NCBI GenBank assembly: GCA_001800135.1
Contig: MGUU01000013.1
Coordinates: forward strand, 1-64,000
Direction of reading: 5' to 3'
Source: Elusimicrobia bacterium RIFCSPLOWO2_02_FULL_39_32
GTDB lineage: Bacteria > Elusimicrobiota > Elusimicrobia > 2-02-FULL-39-32
Length of the DNA: 64,000 nt
Shown piece after piece: positions 8,363 through 17,700 of the stretch. The notes below the pieces were generated by a model, which worked only from the letters and a program-made list of their open reading frames with translations, did no database searches and was not told the DNA's origin. How positions within the stretch are numbered: the first letter of the stretch is position 1; each line of letters begins with the position of its first letter. The position numbers and the translations under genes were made by a program.

Positions 8363-9307
8363 TTGTTTTTTATTAATTTTAAAAGAAAAATCCTCTTTAG
8401 TCTTTTCAGTTTAACCCTTCTTTCCCATCCTCAATTCTCTTTTTCTGAAAAAAAAGAGACAAAGGAAGAAAAAAGAGTAAAATTTGAGCTGGAATTAGAC
8501 GCGTATTATACGAGTATAGGGCTTTATTCCAGTCTTAGCAAAAAACCCATCCCCTACTTTGAAACAAAAAAAGAATGGGAAATTTATAAAGAGCTGCTTA
8601 AAAAATTCTACTTGCCGCGCACGCTCATCCTAGAGGTCAGTATCAATCCCTTGCCTTATGCAAGCACACTTCTTAAAAAAGAAGCGCATGGTTTTTATCA
8701 AAGCGCTAAACTGAACCAAAACCTTAATTTAATTCAAGCTGTGGCTGAAGGTTTTGAAGAGCCTTGGGCCGCATCCCTATTTCTTGGAGATGTGGTTGGG
8801 TATAAATCCGCGAAAAAAGCGTATGTTGGCAAAAGGCACGGTTACATTGGCTATTTAATTAATATCGGAAATTTTCACATCAAAGACAGCGAGCTGATTA
8901 TTGATAAGTGGCTGGAAGCAGAGTGGAAAATTAAAGGAGACCAAATTTTAGAAGATAGAACTCTGCGCTGGAGTTTTAGGGGCGGTGGCAAGTTCCATGA
9001 AAATAAAGAGATTAAAGATATTTTTTATCTTTCTTTTAGACGGTCTAGGACCGACTATAAAACCACAAAAAACTTTTTAAAGAACAATAGCGGTTTTGAA
9101 TATACAGTGGATTTTTCTCAAAAAGATTTAAAACCCACAAGACACTATTTTGCCGTTGACAAAAAGTTCCCTTTAGAAAAACAAAAAATTGCTGCTTCCT
9201 TAATTTTAGGCTTTATCTGGACATCCAACACTAAATATTCTGGAACTTTGAGTAACCCAGATCGAGACCCATTTCAAATTGTTATTCGTCCAAACATTGA
9301 ATTTTAG
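8363..9307 (+). CDS. Exported hypothetical protein, probable outer-membrane beta-barrel
   Basis: 314 residues from a TTG start. An N-terminal hydrophobic stretch (about residues 9-28, ILFSLFSLTLLSHPQFSFS) is a probable signal peptide. The rest shows alternating polar/hydrophobic strands, a YxxxLxLxxD-type first strand, and ends in a strand finishing with Phe (IVIRPNIEF), the usual C-terminal signal for BAM-dependent outer-membrane insertion. No family is recognised. It is a single gene between tRNA-Arg and a convergent operon, separated from that operon by the nested hairpin at 9323. The ribosome binding site is weak, so the start is provisional. Confidence 0.65.
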   Translation: MFFINFKRKILFSLFSLTLLSHPQFSFSEKKETKEEKRVKFELELDAYYTSIGLYSSLSKKPIPYFETKKEWEIYKELLKKFYLPRTLILEVSINPLPYASTLLKKEAHGFYQSAKLNQNLNLIQAVAEGFEEPWAASLFLGDVVGYKSAKKAYVGKRHGYIGYLINIGNFHIKDSELIIDKWLEAEWKIKGDQILEDRTLRWSFRGGGKFHENKEIKDIFYLSFRRSRTDYKTTKNFLKNNSGFEYTVDFSQKDLKPTRHYFAVDKKFPLEKQKIAASLILGFIWTSNTKYSGTLSNPDRDPFQIVIRPNIEF

Positions 9308-9322
9308 ATTTAACCCAGATAT

Positions 9323-9404
9323 CTAGTGTAGTGTAACAGTAACGGCTTTACAATGATTGCCACCGAGTAAAGATTGTAAAGCCATTGCTTGGACACTACA
9401 CTAG
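9323..9404. terminator. Nested double inverted repeat between convergent genes
   Basis: Outer arms CTAGTGTAGTGT (9323-9334) and ACACTACACTAG (9393-9404) are a perfect 12 bp match. Inner arms GGCTTTACAAT (9344-9354) and ATTGTAAAGCC (9373-9383) are a perfect 11 bp match. The unpaired gaps on both sides are exactly 9 nt and the loop is 18 nt. TTTAACC and GGTTAAA flank it. The position between two convergent genes suggests a bidirectional terminator; the symmetry is also compatible with a small mobile repeat. Confidence 0.75.
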
Positions 9405-9405
9405 G

Positions 9406-10578
9406 TTAAAAGAAATATTGCGCTTGAAGATAAGGAATAGAGTATAAACGACCGAATTCACTCTTATCTTTGCCATCAAAAAAATGCAAGCCGGCCAAAA
9501 TATGCAGATTCTCCAACGCATTCCAGTCTAAAGATGGAGCCACAAAATAACTGTTATCTGTTAAATTAAGAATTGCAGTGCCTTCTAGTTTTAGTAAAGG
9601 GTGCAGCTCTTTTGTAAAACTAAAACCCAAATAATCTTTAGCTAAAGAGACCTCTTTCCCTTGTAAAAGAGAAAGTAAATTATATTGAGAGGGGTCAGAT
9701 TTTCCTAATCCATTATGGTAATATTCAAATAGGACCCATGCCTCTCTTAAAAAAAATAAAGGATGGCTGGATAAAAAATTGTACTCATAGCCAAACAAAT
9801 ATTTTAAAAACTGATCTTTAATTTTAGGATCATCGAAAATAAACTCAAGGTGGAACGAACAATCCGCAATATCCCTGGCAAGATCAGCCCCAGCCATCCA
9901 ACTTCCTTCCTCAGAAGGGACCTTTCCGCCTATTAAAGAAATATCTGTTAACTTAAAATGGGTTCTAACCCTACCCAAGAACGATCTCTCCTTCCAACTC
10001 CTATTCATGCTAGAAACAACTTCAAGCTGACTTAAATGACCTAAAGATTGCCTTAAGTATAAAGAGTCTATTCCCTCCCGTTCATTGCGCTCTAAAACAA
10101 AGGGAAGATAGGGGTTTAACAAATCCGTTGGGTTCCAAATTTTTCCAGTTCCCCAGGCAAAGCGCTGCCGCCCCATTCTAACCACCCATTTCTCGGTTTC
10201 GATTCCTCCCCACCCTCTATAAACACGGTGGCGCCAAAAATGGCGACTATCTTGAGAAATGGTTTGGGTTAACTCCCAAGATTTTTCTTTTTCTCCAAAT
10301 CCAAAGGATTTAAAATCCTGAGTTTGAAAATAGGTTCCTGTTCGAATCTCTTGATCGTATTCCACATATCCCCTGAAAATAGAGTAAGAACTGTCCATGG
10401 TTAACCGAACACGATTCAAATTCTGCCAGTACTCTTTCTGATCTGTAAAAGATCTTCCATGCAAGTAAAGTTCCTTTGCATAACCGGAAAAATTTAAAGA
10501 AGGTTTTGCTGCAATAAAAGATGGGATAGCGCAAAAAACAATAAAAAAGATTAAACCAAACCTAGACAAGCATGCCAT
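9406..10578 (-). CDS. Outer-membrane beta-barrel of the ABC/LolA-like operon
   Basis: 390 residues with a signal peptide (LIFFIVFCAIPSFIAAKP) and a barrel-like remainder rich in aromatic girdle residues, ending PYLQAQYFF with a terminal Phe. Motifs such as MGRQRFAWGTGKIWNPTDLLNP resemble the DUF1302/porin-like proteins often found beside MacB-type ABC genes. It is the last gene of a four-gene minus-strand unit (LolA-like, permease, ATPase, barrel). Its start overlaps the ATPase stop by 17 nt, indicating translational coupling. The likely role is the outer-membrane terminus of the same export or retrieval route; the substrate is unknown. Confidence 0.75.
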   Translation of the reverse strand: MACLSRFGLIFFIVFCAIPSFIAAKPSLNFSGYAKELYLHGRSFTDQKEYWQNLNRVRLTMDSSYSIFRGYVEYDQEIRTGTYFQTQDFKSFGFGEKEKSWELTQTISQDSRHFWRHRVYRGWGGIETEKWVVRMGRQRFAWGTGKIWNPTDLLNPYLPFVLERNEREGIDSLYLRQSLGHLSQLEVVSSMNRSWKERSFLGRVRTHFKLTDISLIGGKVPSEEGSWMAGADLARDIADCSFHLEFIFDDPKIKDQFLKYLFGYEYNFLSSHPLFFLREAWVLFEYYHNGLGKSDPSQYNLLSLLQGKEVSLAKDYLGFSFTKELHPLLKLEGTAILNLTDNSYFVAPSLDWNALENLHILAGLHFFDGKDKSEFGRLYSIPYLQAQYFF

Positions 10579-11326
10579 CGCGAATTTGGATCACTCGTTT
10601 TGCTCTGGAAAGGATTAAAGCATCATGACTTGAAAAAATAAAGGTCATGCCTGAGTTCTTGTTTAAATCCTGCATTAAATTCAGCAAACTTTCAGACGTT
10701 TTAGAGTCCAAATTAGCAGTAGGCTCATCTGCTAAAACAACTTTAGGATCATGCACGATAGCTCTGGCAATCGCTACCCTTTGCTGCTGGCCTCCGGAAA
10801 GTTGTGAAGGAACTCTGTGGGCTTCATGCTTTAAGCCCACAAGCTCCAAAGCTTGCAAAGATTTTTCTCTTCTTTTTTTCCTGGGGAGACCCTGTAAAGT
10901 TAAAACATATTCCACATTCTCTAAGGCTGTAAGCACAGGAATTAAATTAAAGGATTGAAAAATAAAACCAAGTGAAAGCAATCTAAAGTCAGCAAGTTCA
11001 TTGGCTGATAAACTAGAGAGTTCCCTGCCTTCAAAAAACAGTTTTCCTTTGCTAGGGAAATCCAAAGCGCCAATAATATTTAGAAGCGTGGATTTACCAG
11101 AGCCGGAAGGTCCGGCTATTGCGGTAAATTCCCCTGGAAAAAATTCAAGGGTTAATTCTTTCAAAGCAATAACGTCTAATAACGCTGCGTTATTCATAAA
11201 ATCAAACTTTTGAAAACTTTTTAATTTTTTGATGACATTGCCTGTAAAATAGCCGTACTCAAACATCTGCTCAGATCCTTCATAAATCTTAGTCACATTC
11301 TCTAAAGAAATAAGAGGTTTAGACAT
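10562..11326 (-). CDS. ABC transporter ATPase, LolD/MacB type
   Basis: 254 residues. Walker A GPSGSGKST, Q-loop FQSFNL, signature LSGGQQQRVAIARAI, Walker B VVLADEPTANLDS and the switch His (FSSHD) are all intact. This is the LolD/FtsE/MacB class, which powers mechanotransmission permeases rather than channel transporters. Unusual: between the first strand (ENVTKIYEG) and the usual 'ALKELTLEF' segment there are about 28 extra residues (roughly 20-50) not found in typical LolD proteins. It overlaps the permease gene by 8 nt. Confidence 0.9.
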   Translation of the reverse strand: MSKPLISLENVTKIYEGSEQMFEYGYFTGNVIKKLKSFQKFDFMNNAALLDVIALKELTLEFFPGEFTAIAGPSGSGKSTLLNIIGALDFPSKGKLFFEGRELSSLSANELADFRLLSLGFIFQSFNLIPVLTALENVEYVLTLQGLPRKKRREKSLQALELVGLKHEAHRVPSQLSGGQQQRVAIARAIVHDPKVVLADEPTANLDSKTSESLLNLMQDLNKNSGMTFIFSSHDALILSRAKRVIQIRDGMLV

Positions 11327-12536
11327 GTCTCAATGCCTTAGCTACAATCAGCCTGGAAGCTCTTAAGGCAGGGATAGCTCCAGAAATAAAGCTGGTTAAA
11401 AAAACCCCTACAATCGCGACCCAATGCCTGCTCCAAGAAAACCTTAAATAAATCACACTGTCAAAAGGAATAAAATAAGACAATGCCTCTCCAATAGGCA
11501 AGGGTAATCCGTACCTGCCAAAATAAGCGATTAATAAAGAGCCTAAACTTAAACCAAACATTAATCCCATAATGCCTAGTAGAGTGGATTCTAAAAGTAT
11601 TAGTCTTAAAATAATTTTAGGCTTAGCGCCTATTGCCATAAGCACGCCAAATTCCCGTATCCGCTCAAAAAGAGACATTAAAAGCGTATTCACAATTCCT
11701 AAAGTTACAATTCCAAAAATAATTACCAAAACAACTAACAAAATTCCATTTTGAAACTTTTGTATCCCTACCAGTTCCCGATCCACATCTTTCCATGTAT
11801 AGGTTTTCACTTCCGAATAGGGCTCTAAAACACGGGAAATCTCCTGTCTCACCCTTTCAATTTGTTCCAAACCTTTTACCCGAATTACAAAATCATTGAC
11901 TTTTCCCTGCATGGATAGCATCTCCTGACAAGGAACTAAAGGAACATAGATAATTTGGCCGTCAAAAGATGTGCTGCCAGTATGGTAAATTCCGCTCAAG
12001 CGAAAAGCTTCTGCTGCCATGCTCCCATCTCTGCCTTGAGAAAGCAGCACCACTTTTTCTCCTAAACGAATTTCTAATTCCTCTGCTAATTTATCTCCTA
12101 AAACAATCTCCCTGCCGCTCCCAGAGAAAAAACGGCCTTGAGTGATATATTGTGGAATTTTTATAATCTTACTTTCCTTTTCTGGTTGAACTGCGCAAAC
12201 CAAAACTCCTTTGGAAGTGATTGGGGAAGAGATGAGCCCTGTAAAAAGAATGCGCTGACCAAAGACCTGAATCCCGGGGATTCCTTCAAGAGCTTTTTCT
12301 ATAGGTTGGGGATTTTCAATATCTTCATCCGGAATTTTTAAATCCTTACAATTTTTATTCATGACCCGAATATGTCCTGTAATGATCCCAGTAGATTTTT
12401 CCACCAATTGGATCTGAACGCTATGGATCATGCTTTGGCCAAACATAATAGCGCTAAAACCGCAGCCAATGGAGAGGATGGTAATTAAACTGCGTCTTTG
12501 GTTTCGCCAGATATTGCGCCAAGCAAGCCTGATCAT
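11319..12536 (-). CDS. FtsX-type ABC permease (LolC/E- or MacB-like)
   Basis: The ORF track starts at 12665 inside the upstream gene. ATG 12536 (MIRLAWRNIWRNQRRS) with AAGGAAAA upstream gives 405 residues and the canonical N-terminus. One transmembrane helix follows (about 20-40), then a large periplasmic MacB_PCD-like domain (about 41-270), then three C-terminal helices with the FtsX core (LLMSLFERIREFGVLMAIGAKP; GAIPALRASRL). Topology 1+3 matches LolC/E and MacB. It starts 7 nt after the LolA-like gene, suggesting that the pair extracts a lipidated or lipid substrate from the inner membrane. Confidence 0.88.
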   Translation of the reverse strand: MIRLAWRNIWRNQRRSLITILSIGCGFSAIMFGQSMIHSVQIQLVEKSTGIITGHIRVMNKNCKDLKIPDEDIENPQPIEKALEGIPGIQVFGQRILFTGLISSPITSKGVLVCAVQPEKESKIIKIPQYITQGRFFSGSGREIVLGDKLAEELEIRLGEKVVLLSQGRDGSMAAEAFRLSGIYHTGSTSFDGQIIYVPLVPCQEMLSMQGKVNDFVIRVKGLEQIERVRQEISRVLEPYSEVKTYTWKDVDRELVGIQKFQNGILLVVLVIIFGIVTLGIVNTLLMSLFERIREFGVLMAIGAKPKIILRLILLESTLLGIMGLMFGLSLGSLLIAYFGRYGLPLPIGEALSYFIPFDSVIYLRFSWSRHWVAIVGVFLTSFISGAIPALRASRLIVAKALRHV

Positions 12537-12543
12537 AAATTTC

Positions 12544-13311
12544 TTATTTTCCTTTTTGCAAACGAGAAAGACTAAAAAAGTTCTCTGGATAAGAAATATC
12601 AAAATCCATTTTTTTATAATGGATCTCAGTCTTTTGTTCTTTTTTTCTATGAGGCAGGCAAACAATTTTGGTGGGAACTCTTTTATTTTTAATCATTTTC
12701 ACTTCAGAAAATTCTAATGTTCGAATGAGCTCTCCGCGTTCACTGTAATCTTCTTCTTTTAAAGGAACCACCTGACCGTCTGGATAACGCAAAACCAAAA
12801 GAACTACTTTTCCCCAAACTACAGGAGCATCTTGATTAGGCAAAGCCTCAATTGTAAAAATCTCTTTTCCTTCAAGCTCTTGGTGTTTTAAAATTTTGTG
12901 CGTGTATTCCTTAACAATCGAATCTGCCTTAACAATATCCTCATAAGTAAAATCAGACCCCATCCAGGAAGACTGCATCATGGTGGCTGGAATCTTAATG
13001 ACTCTTTCCACTGAAGGTTTCCATAACCACATCTCCTGCTTCAAGCGCAGTGTGGTAGTCCCCTTTTCTTTAGGAGGCGCATGAATTAAAATAAAAGCAT
13101 CCTCCCGATCTCTATTCCACCCCTCTATTTCCATGGTTCTGCTCCAGCGGTGGGTGGTAATGGTCATATTTAAAAGAGCGTGGCTGGAATTTCCCCTAAG
13201 AACTTTATTGGCTTCATCCACTAATTCTCTGGCTGTAAACTCTTGAGAAAATAGAACTGGATTTAAAAATAAAATAACATTAAATATATGAATTAATTTT
13301 ATTTTTTTCAT
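12544..13311 (-). CDS. LolA-like outer membrane lipoprotein-sorting protein
   Basis: 255 residues: signal peptide (MKKIKLIHIFNVILFLNPVLFSQ), then the COG2834-type fold. The opening ARELVDEANKVLRG, the MTITTHRWSRTMEIEGW strands and the MWLWKPSVERVIKIP...MGSDFTYEDIV segment are characteristic of this LolA/LppX-like family. Such proteins have a hydrophobic half-barrel that carries acyl chains through the periplasm. It is the first gene of the minus-strand operon with an ABC permease, ATPase and outer-membrane barrel. Unlike classical LolA it is long and lies with its transporter genes, so the substrate may be a special lipid or lipoprotein. Confidence 0.85.
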   Translation of the reverse strand: MKKIKLIHIFNVILFLNPVLFSQEFTARELVDEANKVLRGNSSHALLNMTITTHRWSRTMEIEGWNRDREDAFILIHAPPKEKGTTTLRLKQEMWLWKPSVERVIKIPATMMQSSWMGSDFTYEDIVKADSIVKEYTHKILKHQELEGKEIFTIEALPNQDAPVVWGKVVLLVLRYPDGQVVPLKEEDYSERGELIRTLEFSEVKMIKNKRVPTKIVCLPHRKKEQKTEIHYKKMDFDISYPENFFSLSRLQKGK

Positions 13312-13414
13312 TCTCTAAGAATTATCCTATTTATAAAACTTTAAAGTCAAACCTATAAGTCCCCTGCTGACTTTTTTTTAGAGAAGAGAAACATACGATT
13401 TTTCAACTATTTGC

Positions 13415-13443
13415 TTTATATTAAAATTTGCAAATAATATAAT
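13415..13443 (+). promoter_or_regulatory. Possible promoter of tolC-RND, leaderless arrangement
   Basis: TATAAT at 13438-13443 ends 6 nt before the ATG at 13450, with a weak -35-like TTTATA 17 nt upstream. No Shine-Dalgarno is present before the ATG. If this -10 is used, transcription would begin at or next to the start codon. Confidence 0.4.
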
Positions 13444-13449
13444 TAGAAA

Positions 13450-14766
13450 ATGGTTTTCTGGAAAAAAAAGTTTATTCACTCTCTGTTGCTTTTTTTACTA
13501 TTTTCTTCCTTTGGTACCCATGTGTGGGGTATAGAAGAAAGCCCTATTTTAGAAAAAGCTGAAACTCTAAATTTAAGCCAGTGCTATCTTCTGGCATTAA
13601 GAAATAGTGAAACGATTTTAATCCAAACCCAAAAAATCATTCAAACAGATGAAAATTATAAACAAACCCTCTCCTCTATATTTCCCCACCTTAACTTTAT
13701 CTTTACCCAATTTTACCAAGACACGAGTGGAGTTGATACTGGATCTAGCGGCGTAGGCGGCACCTTTACCCGCAAGGATCGGCCAGAAGGAAAATTAACT
13801 TTAAGACAGCCCATTTTTGCTGGATTAAAAGAATTTTACGGCATGTCTGCCTTAAAACATGAATCTAAAAAAGAGACATTTTTACTGCAGCATCTAGCTA
13901 AATTGCTCTTCCGGGAAGTTGCCAACTCTTTTTATAAAATCCTTGAATTAGAAAAAGAGCTGAAAAATGTGCAAACTGCGCTTAATCTTACGCAAAGTAG
14001 AGTTAAAGAGCTGAGAGAAAGAGTTAGATTAGGCAAATCTAGGCATAGCGAACTCTTAAGTCTGGAATCTGAAGAAGCTACCTTGCAATCTACAGTAGAG
14101 CAACTTAAAGGAGAGATTTCAACTGCTAAGGAAGAATTTTCTTTTCTCTTAGGCCTGCCCTTAGAAACTACAGGGTTATTGGATGAACTTAAATTGGAAG
14201 AAGTAAAACCTTTACCAGAACTTTTAAAAAAAGCTTCTTCAAAAACAGAAATTAAAGCTTTAGAGGAAGAACTGAAATCTAAAAAATCCCAAATGAAGTT
14301 AGCGCAAGGAAACTTTTATCCAACACTAAACTTACTAGGTAACTATTACACAAAAAGGGTAGGATTTCAGGAACAAATTGATTGGGATCTATTGTTTACT
14401 TTAGATTTCCCAATCTTTCAAGGAGGAACAAACCTTGCATCTTTAAAGCTGGCTGTATCTCAAGCTCAACAGATTGAACTGGAATTAAAAAAACTCTATA
14501 GGAAACAAGAATCAGAAATAAAAAAAGCTTATACTTTTTTTCATACCTCCCTAGCGCAGTCTAACGTCTTGGAAGAGGCTCTTAAAAAAGCAAATGAAAG
14601 TTATGAGCTGCATGTAAAAGAGTACCGTCTGGGTTTGGTCAATAACATGGAAGTTCTGCAAGCGATCCATTCGCTGCAGGATGCCCAGCATCGTCTGGAT
14701 AAAACCATGATTCAAACAAAACTAAATTATCTACAATTAAAAATAGCTTTAGAGGAGTTGCCTTAA
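13450..14766 (+). CDS. TolC-family outer membrane efflux protein
   Basis: 438 residues: signal peptide (about 8-28), then two OEP repeats with long alpha-helical hairpins. Typical features are LSQCYLLALRNSETILI at the start of the first repeat, GKSRHSELLSLESEEATLQ before the second, and the late YRLGLVNNMEVLQAIHSLQDAQHRL motif. It forms the outer-membrane duct for the RND pump encoded 23 nt downstream. There is no adaptor (HlyD/MFP) gene on either side, which is unusual for a TolC-RND pair. There is no ribosome binding site before ATG 13450. Confidence 0.92.
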   Translation: MVFWKKKFIHSLLLFLLFSSFGTHVWGIEESPILEKAETLNLSQCYLLALRNSETILIQTQKIIQTDENYKQTLSSIFPHLNFIFTQFYQDTSGVDTGSSGVGGTFTRKDRPEGKLTLRQPIFAGLKEFYGMSALKHESKKETFLLQHLAKLLFREVANSFYKILELEKELKNVQTALNLTQSRVKELRERVRLGKSRHSELLSLESEEATLQSTVEQLKGEISTAKEEFSFLLGLPLETTGLLDELKLEEVKPLPELLKKASSKTEIKALEEELKSKKSQMKLAQGNFYPTLNLLGNYYTKRVGFQEQIDWDLLFTLDFPIFQGGTNLASLKLAVSQAQQIELELKKLYRKQESEIKKAYTFFHTSLAQSNVLEEALKKANESYELHVKEYRLGLVNNMEVLQAIHSLQDAQHRLDKTMIQTKLNYLQLKIALEELP

Positions 14767-14789
14767 AAGGAAACTCTCCACTAAATTAA

Positions 14790-17700
14790 ATGACACTTTC
14801 AGATATTGCGATTAAAAAACCTGTTTTTGCCTGGATGCTGATGGCAGGGTTAATTCTGTTTGGTTGGATTTCATTTCAACGCATGGGAGTTAGCCAGCTG
14901 CCAGATGTGGACTTTCCAATGGTTACTGTATCTTTGTCTTTGGAAGGGGCTGCGCCGGAAGTAATGGAAACAGAAGTAGCGGATGTGATTGAAGATGCTT
15001 TAATGAGCGTGGAAGGCGTAAAAGAAATTTCTTCTACCTCCAGGCATGGTCAAGCCACCATCTCTATAGAATTTGAGCTGAATCGGGATATTGACGCTGC
15101 TCTACAGGAAGTTCAAACAAAAATTGCCCAAGCGCAAAGAAATTTGCCTAAAGAAATTGATCCGCCAGTAATGACTAAAACCAATCCTGAAGATCAGCCC
15201 ATTATGTGGATTTCTCTGTCGGGAAACAAACCTTTAAGAGAACTAATGGAATATACCAGAGACCATCTAAAAGATGAATTTACAACTGTCTCTGGAGTAG
15301 GAGATGTATTTTTAGGCGGCTTTGTAGAGCCTAATTTAAGAGTATGGCTGGATTTAGAAGAGATGGAGAAACGAGAGCTGGTGGTGGACGATGTTATTGC
15401 CGCGATTCAGAGTGAACATGCGGAAGTTCCTGCAGGCAGAATTGAAACAGGGAAACAGGAGCTGAATGTGCGGGTGATGGGAGAAGCCAGCAGTGTAGAA
15501 GAATTTGGCAATATCATTATTCCAGGACGTAAAGGCGCGCCAATCTGGAAAACCTTTCGCATTAAAGATGTGGCTAAAGTGGAAGACGGGCTTGCGGATA
15601 TTCGCAGAATATCCAGAGTACTGGGCAAACCTGCTGTAGGGTTAGGCGTAAAAAAACAACGAGGCGCGAACGCAGTAGAAGTTGCTAAAAATATAAAAAA
15701 GCGTATAAAAGAGGTTCAAAAAAACCTGCCGGAAGGGTTTGAACTGGGAATTAACTTTGATGCCACCCGCTTTATTGAGGAATCTGCCAGAGAATTAAAT
15801 TTTACCCTTCTTCTTTCTTCGCTTTTAACCGCTTTTGTTTGTTGGCTATTTCTTGGTTCATGGAGCTCTACCGTAAATATTATTTTTGCCATTCCCACCT
15901 CTATTGTTGGCAGTTTTATTATTCTTTACTTTTTAGGATTTACTCTTAACACCTTTACTCTTCTTGGTCTAACCCTGGCGATTGGAATTGTAGTGGATGA
16001 TGCCATTATGGTCTTAGAAAACATTGTGCGCTATCATGAACAGGGGATGTCCAAAGTTAAAGCAGCTCTGGTTGGAGCCAGAGAAATTACATTTGCCGCC
16101 ATGGCTGCTTCCATTTCTATTTTAGCTATTTTTATTCCTGTAGTTTTTATGAAAGGCATTATGGGAAAATTCTTTTTCCAGTTTGGAGTAACCATGTCCG
16201 TAGCTGTGATGCTTTCACTTCTGGAAGCCTTAACCCTTGCGCCCATGCGCTGTTCACAATTTTTGCAGGCTGGCCGCACTACAAGCTTAGGAAGATGGAT
16301 GGACAATGGAATGAAAAAAATTACAGAACTTTATAAAGTTCTATTGACCAAATCTTTGCGCCACCGCTGGTCAGTGATCCTAATCGCTTTTTTTATTTTC
16401 TTTGCTTCTTTATCTTTGACAAAAAAAATTAAAAAAGAATTTGTTCCGGCGCAAGAACAAAGCAGGTTCTTAGTGCGCTTGCAAGCCCCAGTAGGCTCGT
16501 CTTTAGAAACAACAGACGCGGCTTTTAAAAAAGCTGAATCCTTTATCATGTCTCGTCCAGAAACAGACCGATATTTTGGCGCCATTGGCGGCTTTGGCGG
16601 AGGAGAAGTAAATACAGGCATTATGTTCATAACCCTAAAACCGCCAAAAGCCAGGCCCATAGTTCCTCCGGCAAACCATCCTTTAAGCCAAAAAGATTTA
16701 ATGTCTTTAGTGCGCAAAGAATTTACAAAAATTCCGGGTATCAATAAAGCGATCGTTCAAGATCTTTCCTTATCTGGTTTTACTTCTCAAAGAGGCTTCC
16801 CTGTGGAGTTTACCTTGCGCGGCAAAGAATGGGATAAGTTAGAACAGCTCAGCGAAGAAATTCAAAAACAGATGGAAGGTTCCGGCATAGTTGTGGACGT
16901 AGATTCAGATTATCGCTTAGGCATGCCAGAAGTTAAAGTGATTCCAGATAGAAAAAAAGCAGCTGCCAGAGGCGTAAGTATCTCCTCTATTGGCAATGCG
17001 ATCAATGCCATGATTGGAGGAGTGAGGGTTGGCAAATACACGCGCGGAGGCAGAAGATACGATATTCGTTTAAGACTAGTGGCAAAAGATAGAACCCAAG
17101 TGGAAGATATTTCCAAAATCTGGGTGAGAAACAATCATGGTGAAGTGATCCGACTTTCAGAAGTGGTTCAAATTATACAGAAACCCACTCTTCTTTCTAT
17201 CTCTAGAAAAAACAGGGAAAGAGCTATTAGCATTTTTGCAAATGTGGCCCCGGGAAAATCTCAAGCCGAGGCTTTAAAAGAGGTAGAAAAAATCAGCAAA
17301 CGGATTTTGCCGGATGGCTATAGAAATGTGCTTTCAGGAAGCGCTCAAACTTTTAAGGAATCCTCTCAGAGTTTAATCTTTGCCTTGATTTTTGGCATCT
17401 TTGTAGCTTATATGGTGCTTGGCTCTCAATTTAACAGTTTTATTCATCCTTTTACCGTACTCTTAGCCCTGCCTTTTAGCATTACCGGCGCTTTAATCGC
17501 TCTCATGCTTAGCGGTAAAACTTTAAATATTTACAGCATGATTGGAATTATTTTACTCATGGGAATTGTAAAGAAAAATTCTATTTTGTTGGTGGACTTT
17601 ACAAATGAAAGAAGAAAGGAAGGAATGGAAACTTATGAAGCGCTGCTCACAGCCTGCCCAATTCGGTTACGACCCATCTTAATGACTTCCTTCTCAACCA

